Numbered from the stretch's first letter, positions 51,140-60,786 are shown. The stretch is 64,000 nt of DNA from Caulobacteraceae bacterium UBA3198 (GCA_002363865.1 DEWY01000006.1:1-64000); one strand, 5' to 3'. The notes: a model not told the origin generated them from the sequence alone. Numbers and translations: made by a program.

Positions 51140-52402
51140 TCAGCCGAACAGGGTCTGGGTGAAGGCGCCGGCCGCGCCGGCGGCCTGTCGGGGGCCCAGG
51201 ACGGAGACCGCGGCCCGCTGGCTGGCGCAGAGATCGCTCCCCAGCCGCGCGAGGTCCTGCAGGGTCACCGCCTCGATCCCGGCGGCGATTTCGGCCGGCG
51301 GCAGGGGCCGGTCGAACAACAGGAGCTGGGCGGCGGTCTGCTCGGCCCGGGCAAGGGGCGATTCCCGCATCATGAACATCGCTCCCTTGATCTGCGCCTT
51401 GGCGCGGGCGAGCTCGGCCGGCGTCACAGAGCCGCCCAGGCCCGCGATCTCGCCCGCGGCGACCTTGGCCAGCTCCACCGCATCCTTGGCCGCGCAGCCG
51501 GCGAAGACGCCCAGCACGCCCTGATCGGCATAGGTCTCGCTATAGGCGTCCACCGCATAGGCCAGGCCGCGCTTCTCCCGCGCCTCCTGGAACAGCCGCG
51601 AGGCCATCCCGCCGCCGAGAATCTCGGCGAACAGCCGCAGGACGAAATAGTCAGGGTGGCCGACCCCCACCGTGGGCAGCAGGAAGACCAGATTGGCCTG
51701 CTCCAGCCGCTTGGTCTCCACCGCTTCGCCGCCGGTGAACTGGGCGTCAGGGGCCTCCACGGCGGCCGCCGGGCCCGACGCCTGTCCAAAATGCCGGACG
51801 GCCAGATCCAGCAGCTCGGCCTCGTCCACAGCGCCGGCGGCGCTGATCACCAGGCTGGCCGGGTCATAGAGTCGGGCGCGCCAGTTCGCCAGGCTTGCAG
51901 GGTCAGCCGTGGCGATGGAGTCGACCGTCCCCAGGATGGAGCGGCCCAGGGGCTGGTCCCCATAGGCCGCGGCCTGGGCCATCTCGAAGACCAGGTCGTC
52001 CGGGGTGTCGGCGGCCTCGGCGATCTCCTGCCCGACCACCTGCTTTTCCCGGGCCAGATCGTGGGGATCGAGGCGCGGCGCCAGCACGAGATCGGCCAGA
52101 ACGGCCGCGCCGAGGGGCAGGCCGCCCGCCAGGCAGCGAACCTGATAACTGGTGCGCTCATAACCCGTGGCGGCGTTGATCTGGCCGCCCTCGGCCTCGA
52201 TCGTCTCGACGATCTCCATGGCCGAGCGCTCGCCCGCCCCCTTGAAGACCATGTGCTCAAGCAGGTGAGACCAGCCCGAACGCGTGGCGTCCTCGAACCG
52301 CGCGCCGCGGCCGGCCACGACGCACAGCGCGCTGGTCTCCAGCCCTGCGATGGGGTCGCAGACGACCCGGACGCCATTAGGCAGGCTATGAACCGTCGCC
52401 AA
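51140..52402 (-). CDS. M16 family zinc peptidase (processing-peptidase-like)
   Basis: A 420-aa protein with the inverted zinc motif HLLEH (His46, Glu49, His50) in GWSHLLEHMVFKGAG, then GGQINAATGYERTSY, and the second lobe with GGGMASRLFQEAREKRGLAY, as in bacterial relatives of the mitochondrial processing peptidase beta subunit. It lies 3 bases downstream of threonine synthase and is probably co-transcribed. Confidence 0.92.
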   Translation of the reverse strand: MATVHSLPNGVRVVCDPIAGLETSALCVVAGRGARFEDATRSGWSHLLEHMVFKGAGERSAMEIVETIEAEGGQINAATGYERTSYQVRCLAGGLPLGAAVLADLVLAPRLDPHDLAREKQVVGQEIAEAADTPDDLVFEMAQAAAYGDQPLGRSILGTVDSIATADPASLANWRARLYDPASLVISAAGAVDEAELLDLAVRHFGQASGPAAAVEAPDAQFTGGEAVETKRLEQANLVFLLPTVGVGHPDYFVLRLFAEILGGGMASRLFQEAREKRGLAYAVDAYSETYADQGVLGVFAGCAAKDAVELAKVAAGEIAGLGGSVTPAELARAKAQIKGAMFMMRESPLARAEQTAAQLLLFDRPLPPAEIAAGIEAVTLQDLARLGSDLCASQRAAVSVLGPRQAAGAAGAFTQTLFG

Positions 52403-52405
52403 ACC

Positions 52406-53809
52406 TCAGGTCTCAGCAAAGGCGCGGACGCAGGCCTTGATGGCGTCTGCGTCGGCCGGCAGCCGGTCAAAGCGTTCGGGCCGATCGGCCAGGCTCTGGG
52501 TCCAGCGGGGCAGGTCCGGCGTCACCGCCGTGGCCGCCGCCACCGCGTCGGGGAACTTGGCCGCATGCGCCGTAGACAGCACAATCACCGGCCCCTGCAG
52601 GTCGCCGGCCCGGCGCAGGGCGGCCACGCCCACGGCGGTGTGCGGGTCGATCAGCTCACCGGTTTCGTTCAGCGTGGCCAGCATGGTGCGGCTGGTCTCC
52701 TCCTCGCTGACAGCGACGCCGGTGAACAGCTCGGCCATATAGGCCTGGGCCTGGGGCGGAATGTCGATGTGACCGGCCTCAGCGAAGGCGGTGAAGGCCC
52801 GGGCGGTCTCGACAGACTCCCGCCGGACGGCCTCGAAATACAGGCGCTCGAAATTGGAGGCCGACTGAATGTCCATGGCCGGACTCTGGGTGGCGGTCAC
52901 ATCGCCCCGGGCGTAGCGTCCGTCCTGGAAGGCGCGGGCCAGGATGTCATTGGCGTTCGTCGCCACCACGATCCGGGCAATGGGCAGGCCCATCTGCCGG
53001 GCGACATAGCCGGCGAAGGCGTCGCCGAAATTCCCCGATGGCACACAGTAGGTCACCGGGCGATCGGGCGCCCCGACAGCGACGGCCGTGGTGAAGTAGT
53101 AGACGCTCTGGGCGACGATGCGGGCGAAGTTGATCGAGTTGACGCCCGTCAGGTCCACGGCCTGACGCAGGCTCTGGTCCTGGAAGGCCGCCTTCACGAT
53201 CGCCTGGCAGTCGTCGAAGGTGCCCTGGACGGCGACGCAACGGACATTGGCCTCGCTCGCCGTGGTCATGAAGCGCCGCTGCACCTCGGAGATCCGGCCT
53301 TCCGGGAACAGCGCGCAGACCCGCACATGGGCCCGGCCGCGGAAGGCCTCTACGGCCGCCCCGCCAGTGTCGCCCGAGGTGGCGCAGAGAATGGTCTGGA
53401 CGCGGTTCTGGCCGGCCAGGACATGGTCGTACAGCCGGGCCAGCAACTGCATGGCCACATCCTTGAAGGCCAGGCTCGGGCCATGGAACAGCTCGGCCAC
53501 GAAGGCGTCGGGACTGATCTGGACCAGGGGGACCACGGCGGCGTGGGCGAAGGTGGCGTAGGCCTCCTCGCACATGGCGTCGACCGCGTCCCGCGGAAGC
53601 TCATCTCCAGCGAAGCGGGACAGGACCTCAGCGGCCACATGGGCGTAGGGCTTGCCGCGGAAGGCGGCGATTTCGTCCTGGGTGAAGGTCGGCCAGGTCT
53701 CGGGAACATAGAGCCCGCCATCGGGGGCCAGTCCGGCCAGAACCGCGTCTACAAAGCCAACCGCCGGGGCCTGGCCCCGGGTGGAGACATACCGCATCAA
53801 CTTGTCCAT
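52406..53809 (-). CDS. thrC: Threonine synthase
   Basis: Converts O-phosphohomoserine to threonine. A 467-aa long-form (class I) enzyme: MRYVSTRGQAPAVGFVDAVLAGLAPDGGLYVPE, PLP-Lys116 in SLAFKDVAMQLLARL, CATSGDTGGAA as phosphate loop, and VPSGNFGDAFAGY. Its start overlaps the SURF1 stop by 13 bases. Confidence 0.96.
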   Translation of the reverse strand: MDKLMRYVSTRGQAPAVGFVDAVLAGLAPDGGLYVPETWPTFTQDEIAAFRGKPYAHVAAEVLSRFAGDELPRDAVDAMCEEAYATFAHAAVVPLVQISPDAFVAELFHGPSLAFKDVAMQLLARLYDHVLAGQNRVQTILCATSGDTGGAAVEAFRGRAHVRVCALFPEGRISEVQRRFMTTASEANVRCVAVQGTFDDCQAIVKAAFQDQSLRQAVDLTGVNSINFARIVAQSVYYFTTAVAVGAPDRPVTYCVPSGNFGDAFAGYVARQMGLPIARIVVATNANDILARAFQDGRYARGDVTATQSPAMDIQSASNFERLYFEAVRRESVETARAFTAFAEAGHIDIPPQAQAYMAELFTGVAVSEEETSRTMLATLNETGELIDPHTAVGVAALRRAGDLQGPVIVLSTAHAAKFPDAVAAATAVTPDLPRWTQSLADRPERFDRLPADADAIKACVRAFAET

Positions 53810-54528
53810 CTGCGCCTGATCACGGCGGCATAGACGGCGATCAGGGCGCCGGCAAGGCCGAACCAGGTCAGGGCGTATTCCAGATGGCGGTTGGCGATCT
53901 CGCCAGGGAGCGGGGTCGGCTCGAGGGCCGGGAAGTCGGGATTGGTCGGGGTCTCGGCCAGGAGGAAGACCGGCGCCGGGGCGCTGACGCCGAGGGTGGC
54001 CGCCATGGCCGCCACGTCGCGGGAATACCAGAGGTTGGCGTCGGGCCGGTTGTCCGGCGTGACGAAATTAGCCGGGTCTGGATTGCGCAGAAGCCCGATC
54101 ACCTCCACCGGCGCCGAGGCCGTGGCGTCCACGGGCGGACGCTCGGAGACGGTGTCGGGGACGAACCCGCGGTCGACCAGGATGGAGTCATAGGCCCCGC
54201 CCGACACCGGACAGGCTGAGATCAGCCTCTGGCCTGCCTGCCCGTCCTTGATGGCGTAGAGCTGGACGAAGGGGGCGGCCGCCAGGCCCGGACAGGTCAG
54301 GCTGACGCGATAGAAGCCGAGGTCTTCCCCCGAGGCGGCCAGGGCGAGGATCTCGCTGGTCGGACGAGGGGGCGCCTCCGATCGGCTTTCAATCTGGGCC
54401 AGCAGGTCTGACTTCCAGTCCAGGCGCTGCATCTGCCAGACGCCCAGGGCGATCAGGATGGCCAGGGAGATCAGGGTGGCCAGGGTCAGGCCGATGGGGA
54501 GCCTGCGGGCGCGGGCGGCCTCAGTCAT
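53797..54528 (-). CDS. SURF1 family cytochrome oxidase assembly protein
   Basis: A 243-aa protein with a TM near the N-terminus (LTLATLISLAILIALGVWQMQRLDWK) and one near the C-terminus (LEYALTWFGLAGALIAVYAAVI), with LVDRGFVP and NRHLEYALTWFG between them: the Surf1 signature. It helps insert haem a into subunit I. It overlaps the DUF983 gene by 8 bases. Confidence 0.93.
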   Translation of the reverse strand: MTEAARARRLPIGLTLATLISLAILIALGVWQMQRLDWKSDLLAQIESRSEAPPRPTSEILALAASGEDLGFYRVSLTCPGLAAAPFVQLYAIKDGQAGQRLISACPVSGGAYDSILVDRGFVPDTVSERPPVDATASAPVEVIGLLRNPDPANFVTPDNRPDANLWYSRDVAAMAATLGVSAPAPVFLLAETPTNPDFPALEPTPLPGEIANRHLEYALTWFGLAGALIAVYAAVIRRRWTS

Positions 54529-54880
54529 CGGAGCGGGCCTCCGCAGCCCGGTTGGAGAACTGGGCGGCCAGCATGACGCCCTTCAGCGGGCGCAGCAGGC
54601 CCACCGAGACGATCACCGTCAGCGGCAGCCACAGCAGCAGGTGGAGCCAGATGGGCGGGGTGAAGACGAGCTCGACATAGAGGGCGGCGAAGGCCACCAC
54701 GAACCCAGCGATCAGGATGACGAACACTGCCGGGCCGTCGCCGGAATCGGCCTTGCCCAGGTCATAGCCGCAGGCCGAGCACTGGGGCGCGACCTTCAGG
54801 AAGCCGGCGAACAGCGCGCCCTCGCCGCAGTTGGGGCATCGGCCACGCAGACCAGAAAGAAGGGGGTTGGGTTGGGCCAT
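54521..54880 (-). CDS. DUF983 family protein (copy 2), in the oxidase cluster
   Basis: A 119-aa protein with a zinc ribbon (CPNCGEGALF, CSACGYDL), GDGPAVFVILIAGFVV and two TM helices. DUF983 genes are frequent between coxIII and surf1 in Alphaproteobacteria, which supports an oxidase assembly role. Same architecture as the isolated copy at 6892. Confidence 0.9.
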   Translation of the reverse strand: MAQPNPLLSGLRGRCPNCGEGALFAGFLKVAPQCSACGYDLGKADSGDGPAVFVILIAGFVVAFAALYVELVFTPPIWLHLLLWLPLTVIVSVGLLRPLKGVMLAAQFSNRAAEARSDD

Positions 54881-54893
54881 GGGTCAGGCCCGA

Positions 54894-54923
54894 CCCAGTC
54901 CAGACCGTCTGGCCTGGACTGGG
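54894..54923 (-). terminator. Hairpin between ctaE and the DUF983 gene
   Basis: CCCAGTCCAG and CTGGACTGGG form a perfect 10-bp stem with a 10-base loop. It lies after the ctaE stop and just before the DUF983 start. No T run follows, so it may lower rather than stop downstream expression. Confidence 0.5.
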
Positions 54924-54992
54924 CAGGAAGAATGAAGCCGTCGCGAGCGGGAGCCTCGCGACATCCCGCTGCGCTCGGCGCCCGCCATCGGC

Positions 54993-55865
54993 CTAATGTC
55001 CAGCGCCGCCGAACACCACATAGATGAAGGCGAACAGGAACAGCCACACCACGTCGACGAAGTGCCAGTACCAGGCGGCCGCCTCGAAGCCGAAGTGCTT
55101 CTGCGGGGTGAAGCCGCCGCGCATCAGGCGGATCAGGCAGATCAGCAGGAAGATGGTGCCCACCAGGACGTGGAAGCCATGGAAGCCAGTGGCCATGAAG
55201 AAGGACGACCCATAGAGGCCCGAGCTGATCGCCGCGTCGTTGTAGAAATACTCGTGCGACAGGATGTGGTGGTACTCGTAGGCCTGGATGGCGCTGAAGA
55301 TGACCCCGAGGATCACGGTCAGGATCAGGGCGAACTGGGCGCCCTTGCGATCGCCCTGCTGCAGGGCGTGGTGGGCCCAGGTCACCGTGGTGCCCGACAG
55401 CAGCAGGGTCAGGGTGTTGACCAGAGGCAGGTTCCAGGCGGGCACGGTCTCGATGCCGGCAGGCGGCCAAGTGGCCCAGGCCTGACGGACTTCCTCGATG
55501 CTCGACAGCGTCCGGGCCTCATGGAAGAGGGCCATTTCGAAGAAGATCCAGAACCAGGCCACGAAGAACATCACTTCGGAGGCGATGAACAGGATCATGC
55601 CGTAGCGCAGGCCCAGCGCCACCACCGGGGTGTGGTCGCCGGCGTTGGCTTCCTTGGTGACGTCGATCCACCAGCCGGCCATGGTGATCAGCACCAGGGT
55701 CAGGCCGGCGGCGAACAGCCACCAGGTGCCCGCGGGCATGCCGAACAGGCCTTTCAGCCACATCACCAGGCCGACGGCCATGACGGTGGCGCCCACCGAG
55801 GCCACCAGGGGCCACGGGCTGGGATTGACCAGGTGGTAGTCGTGCTTGACGCCTGCTTGGGCCAT
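54993..55865 (-). CDS. ctaE: Cytochrome c oxidase subunit III
   Basis: A 290-aa, seven-TM subunit: KHDYHLVNPSPWPLVASVGA, GMILFIASEVMFFVAWFWIFFEMAL and the C-terminal GFHGFHVLVGTIFLLICLIRL, HFGFEAAAWYWHFVDVVWLFLFAFIYV are characteristic. It stabilises the haem-copper core and proton uptake. Confidence 0.97.
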   Translation of the reverse strand: MAQAGVKHDYHLVNPSPWPLVASVGATVMAVGLVMWLKGLFGMPAGTWWLFAAGLTLVLITMAGWWIDVTKEANAGDHTPVVALGLRYGMILFIASEVMFFVAWFWIFFEMALFHEARTLSSIEEVRQAWATWPPAGIETVPAWNLPLVNTLTLLLSGTTVTWAHHALQQGDRKGAQFALILTVILGVIFSAIQAYEYHHILSHEYFYNDAAISSGLYGSSFFMATGFHGFHVLVGTIFLLICLIRLMRGGFTPQKHFGFEAAAWYWHFVDVVWLFLFAFIYVVFGGAGH

Positions 55866-55940
55866 TTCGGTCCTAACCCCTCATAATATCGTCCCGCCGG
55901 CTGGGCTCTGTGGCGCCGCCGACGGGTGGTCTTGATGGTG

Positions 55941-56582
55941 CTATAGCCCCGCCCCTTGCGATCCGCCAAGAGGGGAAGCCGCAGTGGCCGCCGGCGCGTG
56001 CGCGAGGGGCTGGACCGTGGCGTCCTCATCGGACGGATAGAAGGTGTAGGACAGGGTGATCTCGGCCTTGTTCCGGGTCTCGAAGTCCTCGGCGTATTCG
56101 GGATCGACGAAGTAGACCATCGGGAACTTGATGGTTTCCCCAGGACCGATGGTCTGGTCGGAGAAACAGAAGCACTCAAGCTTCCGGAAATAGGCGCCGG
56201 CCGCCTCGGGCACCACATTGTAGACCGCCCGACCGGTCATCGGCGTCGCGCCGTTGTTGGTCACCTCGAAGAAGGCCAGGCCCGTCTCGCCGATCTTCAG
56301 CTTCTGGGCGACCTGCTCGGAGCGGAAGGTCCAGGGCAGGGTCCGGACATTGGTGTCAAACCGGACGCTCAGGGTCTTGTCCAACACCTGGACCGGCGCG
56401 GCCTCAGCCTGGCTCACTGTGCCCCCGAAGCCGGTCACCTGGCAGAAGGCGCGATAGAGCGGCACCGAAGCGTAGGCCAGGCCGATCATGCCCACAAACA
56501 CGCCCGTGCAGATCAGCCCCAGCCGCAGATTGCGACGCGCCGGGTCGGGACGAAGCGGTTCAGAGAGGTCTGTCGAGGACAT
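55941..56582 (-). CDS. ctaG: Cytochrome c oxidase assembly protein CtaG/Cox11
   Basis: Delivers copper to CuB of subunit I. A 213-aa protein with one N-terminal TM (LGLICTGVFVGMIGLAYASVPLYRAFCQVTGFGG), the conserved Cys in FCQVTG, and the copper-binding CFCFSDQTI. ATG 56582 has GGGAG upstream; an ATG at 56600 would add 6 residues. Confidence 0.95.
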   Translation of the reverse strand: MSSTDLSEPLRPDPARRNLRLGLICTGVFVGMIGLAYASVPLYRAFCQVTGFGGTVSQAEAAPVQVLDKTLSVRFDTNVRTLPWTFRSEQVAQKLKIGETGLAFFEVTNNGATPMTGRAVYNVVPEAAGAYFRKLECFCFSDQTIGPGETIKFPMVYFVDPEYAEDFETRNKAEITLSYTFYPSDEDATVQPLAHAPAATAASPLGGSQGAGL

Positions 56583-56751
56583 TGGCTCCCAATCGAACAA
56601 CGGTGACGAGGAAGACGAGGATGGCGAAGGCGATCAGGCCGAGCGCCAGGGCGATGTTGCGCCCCCGGCGGGCCTGGAACCGCGGGTCGGGTCGGTCGGC
56701 GGCCGTGGTCTCGGCGGGCGCGACGTCCTGGGGCGCTTCAGGCTCGCTCAT
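56560..56751 (-). CDS. Small membrane protein of the oxidase operon (CoxF-like)
   Basis: A 63-aa protein: charged N-terminal half then a single TM (NIALALGLIAFAILVFLVTVVRLG). Its place between ctaB and ctaG, overlapping both, matches the small CoxF-type proteins of alphaproteobacterial oxidase operons. Specific role unknown. Confidence 0.8.
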   Translation of the reverse strand: MSEPEAPQDVAPAETTAADRPDPRFQARRGRNIALALGLIAFAILVFLVTVVRLGANVLDRPL

Positions 56752-57749
56752 CAGACGCCTCCAGGGATCAGGTTGAGGAAGGTGGGCAGGCCCAGGCTCG
56801 CCTCGACCAGCAGGGTCGCGAAGATCAGGGTCAGGTAGAGGATCGAAAAGGCGAACAGGTTTCGGGCGTCCCGGGCCCCGGCTCGCACATCGTAGAGCCG
56901 GCCATCGAGGCGCGGATCGGCGCTGTCGCCGGCCCGGCTGCGCATCACCCGCCAGGCGAGGATCAGGAAGACCAGCCCGCCGGTGGCCGCCACGGAGAGA
57001 TAGGGCAGCCCGCCCAGCCCGGTGAAGGCCGGCAGCAGGCAGATGGGCACGAAGAGCAGGCTATAGATGAAGATCTGCCGGCGGGTGGAGGCCGCGCCCG
57101 CCACCACGGGCATCATGGGGACCCCTGCCTTCTCGTAGTCCTCGCTGGAATACAGGGCCAGCGCCCAGAAATGGGCCGGGGTCCACATGAAGATGATGGC
57201 GCAGAGCAGCCAGGCGTTCAGCGGAACCTCGCCGGCCGCGGCCGCCCATCCGATGACCGGCGGCAGGGCCCCGGCCAGTCCGCCGATGACGATGTTCTGC
57301 GCCGTCCAGCGCTTGAGCCACATGGTGTAGACGACGGCGTAGAAGAAGATGGTGAAAGCCAGCAGTCCAGCGGCCAGCCAGTTGACGGCCACCCCCATGA
57401 ACATCACCGACAGCAGGGAGAGGATCACCCCCATGGAGAGGGCTTCGGCGCCCTTGATCCGGCCAGCCGGCACCGGCCGGCCGCGGGTGCGCCGCATCTG
57501 AGCGTCGATGTCGGCGTCGTACCACATGTTCAGCGCGCCGGACGCGCCTGCGCCCACAGCGATGCACAGGACGGCCACAGCCCCCAGCAGCGGATGGATC
57601 GGCGCCTTGGCGCAGACCAGCCCGGTGGCGCCGGTGAACACCACCAGCGACATGACCCGCGGCTTGAGCAGCTGCAAATAGTCCTGCCAGCGGGCCGGTG
57701 AGTCCGTGGCATCCTGGGTGGCGGTGATGGCGCGCGTCATGGTCGCCAA
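56751..57749 (-). CDS. ctaB: Protohaem IX farnesyltransferase (haem O synthase)
   Basis: Adds the farnesyl tail to haem B, the first step to haem A. A 332-aa UbiA-fold membrane enzyme with nine TM helices: LLKPRVMSLVVFTGATGLV, NMWYDADIDAQMRRTRGRPVPAGRI (polyprenyl-diphosphate/Mg site) and the second Asp-rich SSEDYEKAGVPMMPVV. The start could be the ATG three codons further in. Confidence 0.96.
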   Translation of the reverse strand: MATMTRAITATQDATDSPARWQDYLQLLKPRVMSLVVFTGATGLVCAKAPIHPLLGAVAVLCIAVGAGASGALNMWYDADIDAQMRRTRGRPVPAGRIKGAEALSMGVILSLLSVMFMGVAVNWLAAGLLAFTIFFYAVVYTMWLKRWTAQNIVIGGLAGALPPVIGWAAAAGEVPLNAWLLCAIIFMWTPAHFWALALYSSEDYEKAGVPMMPVVAGAASTRRQIFIYSLLFVPICLLPAFTGLGGLPYLSVAATGGLVFLILAWRVMRSRAGDSADPRLDGRLYDVRAGARDARNLFAFSILYLTLIFATLLVEASLGLPTFLNLIPGGV

Positions 57750-57783
57750 GACATACTCCTAAACGGGTCTCTCACAAGACAAA

Positions 57784-57817
57784 GGGGCGCGGTTCGGCTG
57801 TGACCGAACCGCGCCCC
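57784..57817 (-). terminator. Terminator after ctaD
   Basis: A perfect 14-bp stem (GGGGCGCGGTTCGG with CCGAACCGCGCCCC) and 6-base loop begins 24 bases after the ctaD stop; in the direction of ctaD it is followed by TTTGTCTTGT. It should cut the strong ctaCD transcript from ctaB. Confidence 0.75.
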
Positions 57818-57841
57818 CAGTGTCCTGGCCGGGCCGGCCGG

Positions 57842-59497
57842 TCAGTGGTGGCTGTCAGCCTTGATGACCGGCGGCTCGTTGAACTGGTGGAAGGGCGGCG
57901 GCGACGGCAGGGTCCATTCCAGGGTGGTGGCGCCTTCGCCCCACGGATTGGCCTCGGCCTTGCGGCGCATGATGGCGGCTTCCAGCAGGATCAGCAGGAA
58001 GACCAGCACGCCCACCGCGGTGATCGCGTAGCCCACCGACGAGACGTAGTTCCAGTAGGTGTAGGCTTCCGGATAATCCACATACCGGCGCGGCATGCCC
58101 TGGAGACCCAGGAAGTGCTGCGGGAAGAAAATCAGGTTCACGCCGATGAAGGTGATCCAGAAGTGGAGCGCGCCGGCCCACTCGCGGTACTTCACGCCGA
58201 AGATCTTCTCGAACCAGTAGTAGAAGCCCGCGAAGATCGCGAACACGGCGCCCAGGCTCAGCACGTAGTGGAAGTGGGCCACCACGTAGTAGGTGTCGTG
58301 CAGGCTGTAGTCGATGCCGGCATTGGCCAGGACCACGCCGGTGACGCCGCCCACGGTGAACAGGAAGATGAAGCCGATCGCCCACAGCATGGGCGTCTTG
58401 AAGCTGATCGACCCGCCCCACATGGTGGCGATCCAGGAGAAGATCTTCACGCCGGTCGGTACGGCGATGACCATCGTCGCGGCCACGAAGTAGGCGCGCA
58501 GATTGATGTTCATGCCCACGGTGTACATGTGGTGAGCCCACACGATGAAGCCGACGAAGCCGATGGCGACCATGGCGTAGGCCATGGCGAGATAGCCGAA
58601 GACGGGCTTGCGCGAGAAGGTCGACACGATGTGGCTGATGATGCCGAAGCCCGGCAGGATCAGGATGTACACCTCGGGGTGACCGAAGAACCAGAACAGG
58701 TGCTGGAACATCACCGGGTCGCCGCCGCCAGCGGCGTTGAAGAAGCTGGTGCCGAAGTTACGGTCGGTCAGCAGCATGGTAATGGCGCCCGCCAGAACCG
58801 GCAGGGACAGCAGCAGCAGGAAGGCGGTGATCAGCACCGACCAGGCGAACAGCGGCATCCGGTGCAGGGTCATGCCCGGGGCGCGCATGTTGAAGATGGT
58901 GGTGATGAAGTTGATCGCGCCGAGGATCGAGCTGGCGCCGGCCACGTGCAGGGACAGGATGGCCAGATCCATGGACGGGCCGGTGTGGCCCAGCGTCGAG
59001 AGCGGCGGATAGATGGTCCAGCCGCCGCCGAAGCCGCGGCCCGGGCCGCCGTCGACGAACATGGAGAGCAGCAGCAGCACCCAGGCGGCCACCAGCAGCC
59101 AGAACGAAATGTTGTTCAGGCGGGGGAAGGCCATGTCCGGCGCGCCGATCATGATCGGCACGAACCAGTTGCCGAAGCCGCCGATCATCGCCGGCATGAC
59201 CATGAAGAAGATCATGACCAGGGCGTGGGCGGTGACCACGACATTGTAGCCGTGCTTGGAGGCGTCGATCCAGCCGAGCTGGTCGAGGAGCGAGCCCTGG
59301 ACAAACACCTGGAGGCCGGGCTCAGCCAGCTCCCAGCGGATCAGACCCGACAGGGCGCCGCCGACGATGCCCGCCATGATGGCGAACATCAGGTACAGCG
59401 TGCCGATGTCCTTGTGGTTGGTGGACAGGAACCAGCGGGTGAAGAACCCCGGCTTGTGATCGTGGTCGTCGTGACCGTGTGCGGCGGCGTGAGCCAT
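57842..59497 (-). CDS. ctaD: Cytochrome c oxidase subunit I (aa3 type)
   Basis: The catalytic subunit with haem a and the haem a3-CuB centre, 551 aa and 12 TM helices. RWFLSTNHKDIGTLY starts the fold; WFFGHPEVYILILPGFGIISH has the CuB His and the cross-linked Tyr region, WAHHMYTVG the other two CuB His, and HFHYVLSLGAVFAIFAG the two haem-binding His. Start ATG 59497 gives a short His/Asp-rich tail. Confidence 0.98.
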   Translation of the reverse strand: MAHAAAHGHDDHDHKPGFFTRWFLSTNHKDIGTLYLMFAIMAGIVGGALSGLIRWELAEPGLQVFVQGSLLDQLGWIDASKHGYNVVVTAHALVMIFFMVMPAMIGGFGNWFVPIMIGAPDMAFPRLNNISFWLLVAAWVLLLLSMFVDGGPGRGFGGGWTIYPPLSTLGHTGPSMDLAILSLHVAGASSILGAINFITTIFNMRAPGMTLHRMPLFAWSVLITAFLLLLSLPVLAGAITMLLTDRNFGTSFFNAAGGGDPVMFQHLFWFFGHPEVYILILPGFGIISHIVSTFSRKPVFGYLAMAYAMVAIGFVGFIVWAHHMYTVGMNINLRAYFVAATMVIAVPTGVKIFSWIATMWGGSISFKTPMLWAIGFIFLFTVGGVTGVVLANAGIDYSLHDTYYVVAHFHYVLSLGAVFAIFAGFYYWFEKIFGVKYREWAGALHFWITFIGVNLIFFPQHFLGLQGMPRRYVDYPEAYTYWNYVSSVGYAITAVGVLVFLLILLEAAIMRRKAEANPWGEGATTLEWTLPSPPPFHQFNEPPVIKADSHH

Positions 59498-59514
59498 CTT
59501 TACTCTACCCCTGG

Positions 59515-60486
59515 TCAGTTCGCGGCCGCTGCAGCGGCGGGCGCAGCGGTCTCTGGCGGCGGCGAAACAGCCGCATCTTCGGTGGCGCCTTCGGTCGCCG
59601 CGGCGTCCGTGGCGGTCTGGTCGACGGCGGGCGCGGTGGCCTCGGCCTCGGTGCTGGCCGCAAGGCCGGCCGGGTTGCCGCCCTTGGAGGCGACCCAGGC
59701 GTCGAATTCGGCCTGGCTCACGACCCGGATCTCGATGGGCATGAAGGCGTGGTCCACGCCGCACAGCTCCGAGCACTGGCCGTAATAGACGCCCTCCTTC
59801 TCGGCGGTGAACCAGGTCTCGTTCACCCGGCCGGGGATGGCGTCGGTCTTCAGACCGAAGGCTGGCAGGGCGAAGGAGTGGATCACATCGGCGGCGGTGA
59901 CCAGCACGCGGACCGTCTTGCCCACCGGAACCACCATGGGTTCGTTGGCGGCCAGCAGATAGGGCACGCCAGCGGCGCGGGCCTCTTCCTCGGGCAGCAT
60001 GTTGGAGATGAATTCGCCGACCTCATGGTCGGGATATTCGTATCCCCAGTACCATTGATAGCCCACAGCCTTCACCGTCAGGTCGGGGCGGGGCATGTCG
60101 TGATAGGTGAACAGCAGCCGGAACGAGAAGATGGCGATGAACACCAGGATCAGCACCGGCACCAGGGTCCAGATGACCTCGATGGTGGTGTTGTGGCTGA
60201 ACTTGGCCGGCACCGGATTGGCCCGGGCGTTGTAGCGGAAGATCACCCAGATCAGCAGCGCTGCGACAAACAGCGTGATGATGGTGATGATCGGCATCAA
60301 AATGGCGTCGTGGAAGAAGATCGCATCATGCTTCAGCGGCGCAGCGGCCGGCTGAAGCGCGATCCCCTTGGGCGTGGGCTGACCCATCAGGTCCTGGGCG
60401 AGCGCCTGGACGCCCCAGAACGCCGTCATTGCGCCCGCTGCGGCCCCGGCCGCCAACGTCCGCATCCCCTGCAAGCTCGACTTCAT
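59515..60486 (-). CDS. ctaC: Cytochrome c oxidase subunit II
   Basis: Carries CuA and accepts electrons from cytochrome c. A 323-aa protein: cleavable signal, two TM helices, AVGYQWYWGYEYPD, then the CuA ligands HSFALPAFG and GQCSELCGVDHAFMP. A C-terminal Ala/Thr/Pro-rich tail of about 55 residues follows the fold, without a cytochrome c domain. ATG 60486 was chosen because it gives a normal signal peptide. Confidence 0.97.
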   Translation of the reverse strand: MKSSLQGMRTLAAGAAAGAMTAFWGVQALAQDLMGQPTPKGIALQPAAAPLKHDAIFFHDAILMPIITIITLFVAALLIWVIFRYNARANPVPAKFSHNTTIEVIWTLVPVLILVFIAIFSFRLLFTYHDMPRPDLTVKAVGYQWYWGYEYPDHEVGEFISNMLPEEEARAAGVPYLLAANEPMVVPVGKTVRVLVTAADVIHSFALPAFGLKTDAIPGRVNETWFTAEKEGVYYGQCSELCGVDHAFMPIEIRVVSQAEFDAWVASKGGNPAGLAASTEAEATAPAVDQTATDAAATEGATEDAAVSPPPETAAPAAAAAAN

Positions 60487-60786
60487 ATCCCCTCGGTCTC
60501 TTTGGCGGGGCCGGCGTCGGGGAAATGCCCTGAGCCGATCCGCGACTGAAACGAGGCTCACGCAGCGAAAAGGCGTCCGCCGCCAGGCCCTCAAGGCGCG
60601 TGCATACGCGCTCTCCCCCAAATTGCCAAGGCGATAGCCCGCCACAAGGCTGATCACGTTTATGAGGCGATTTCGGACCAAATGACGCATGCGCAACCCT
60701 TGCCCAGACCGCGCCCCGTGACGGGGGCCCCATGAGACCCTATGTCTTGTGGCAGGCCAGCCCGACGCCACGCCGAAGGACTTAAG
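60487..60786. other. Divergent spacer between ctaC and tldD
   Basis: About 300 bases must hold the promoter of the oxidase operon on the left and tldD on the right. I see no gene and no promoter pair good enough to assign. Confidence 0.6.

Noticed and set aside
57800..59785. 661-codon open frame opposite ctaD
   Set aside because: Antisense shadow with His/Glu/Arg-rich translation; ctaD is certain on the other strand.
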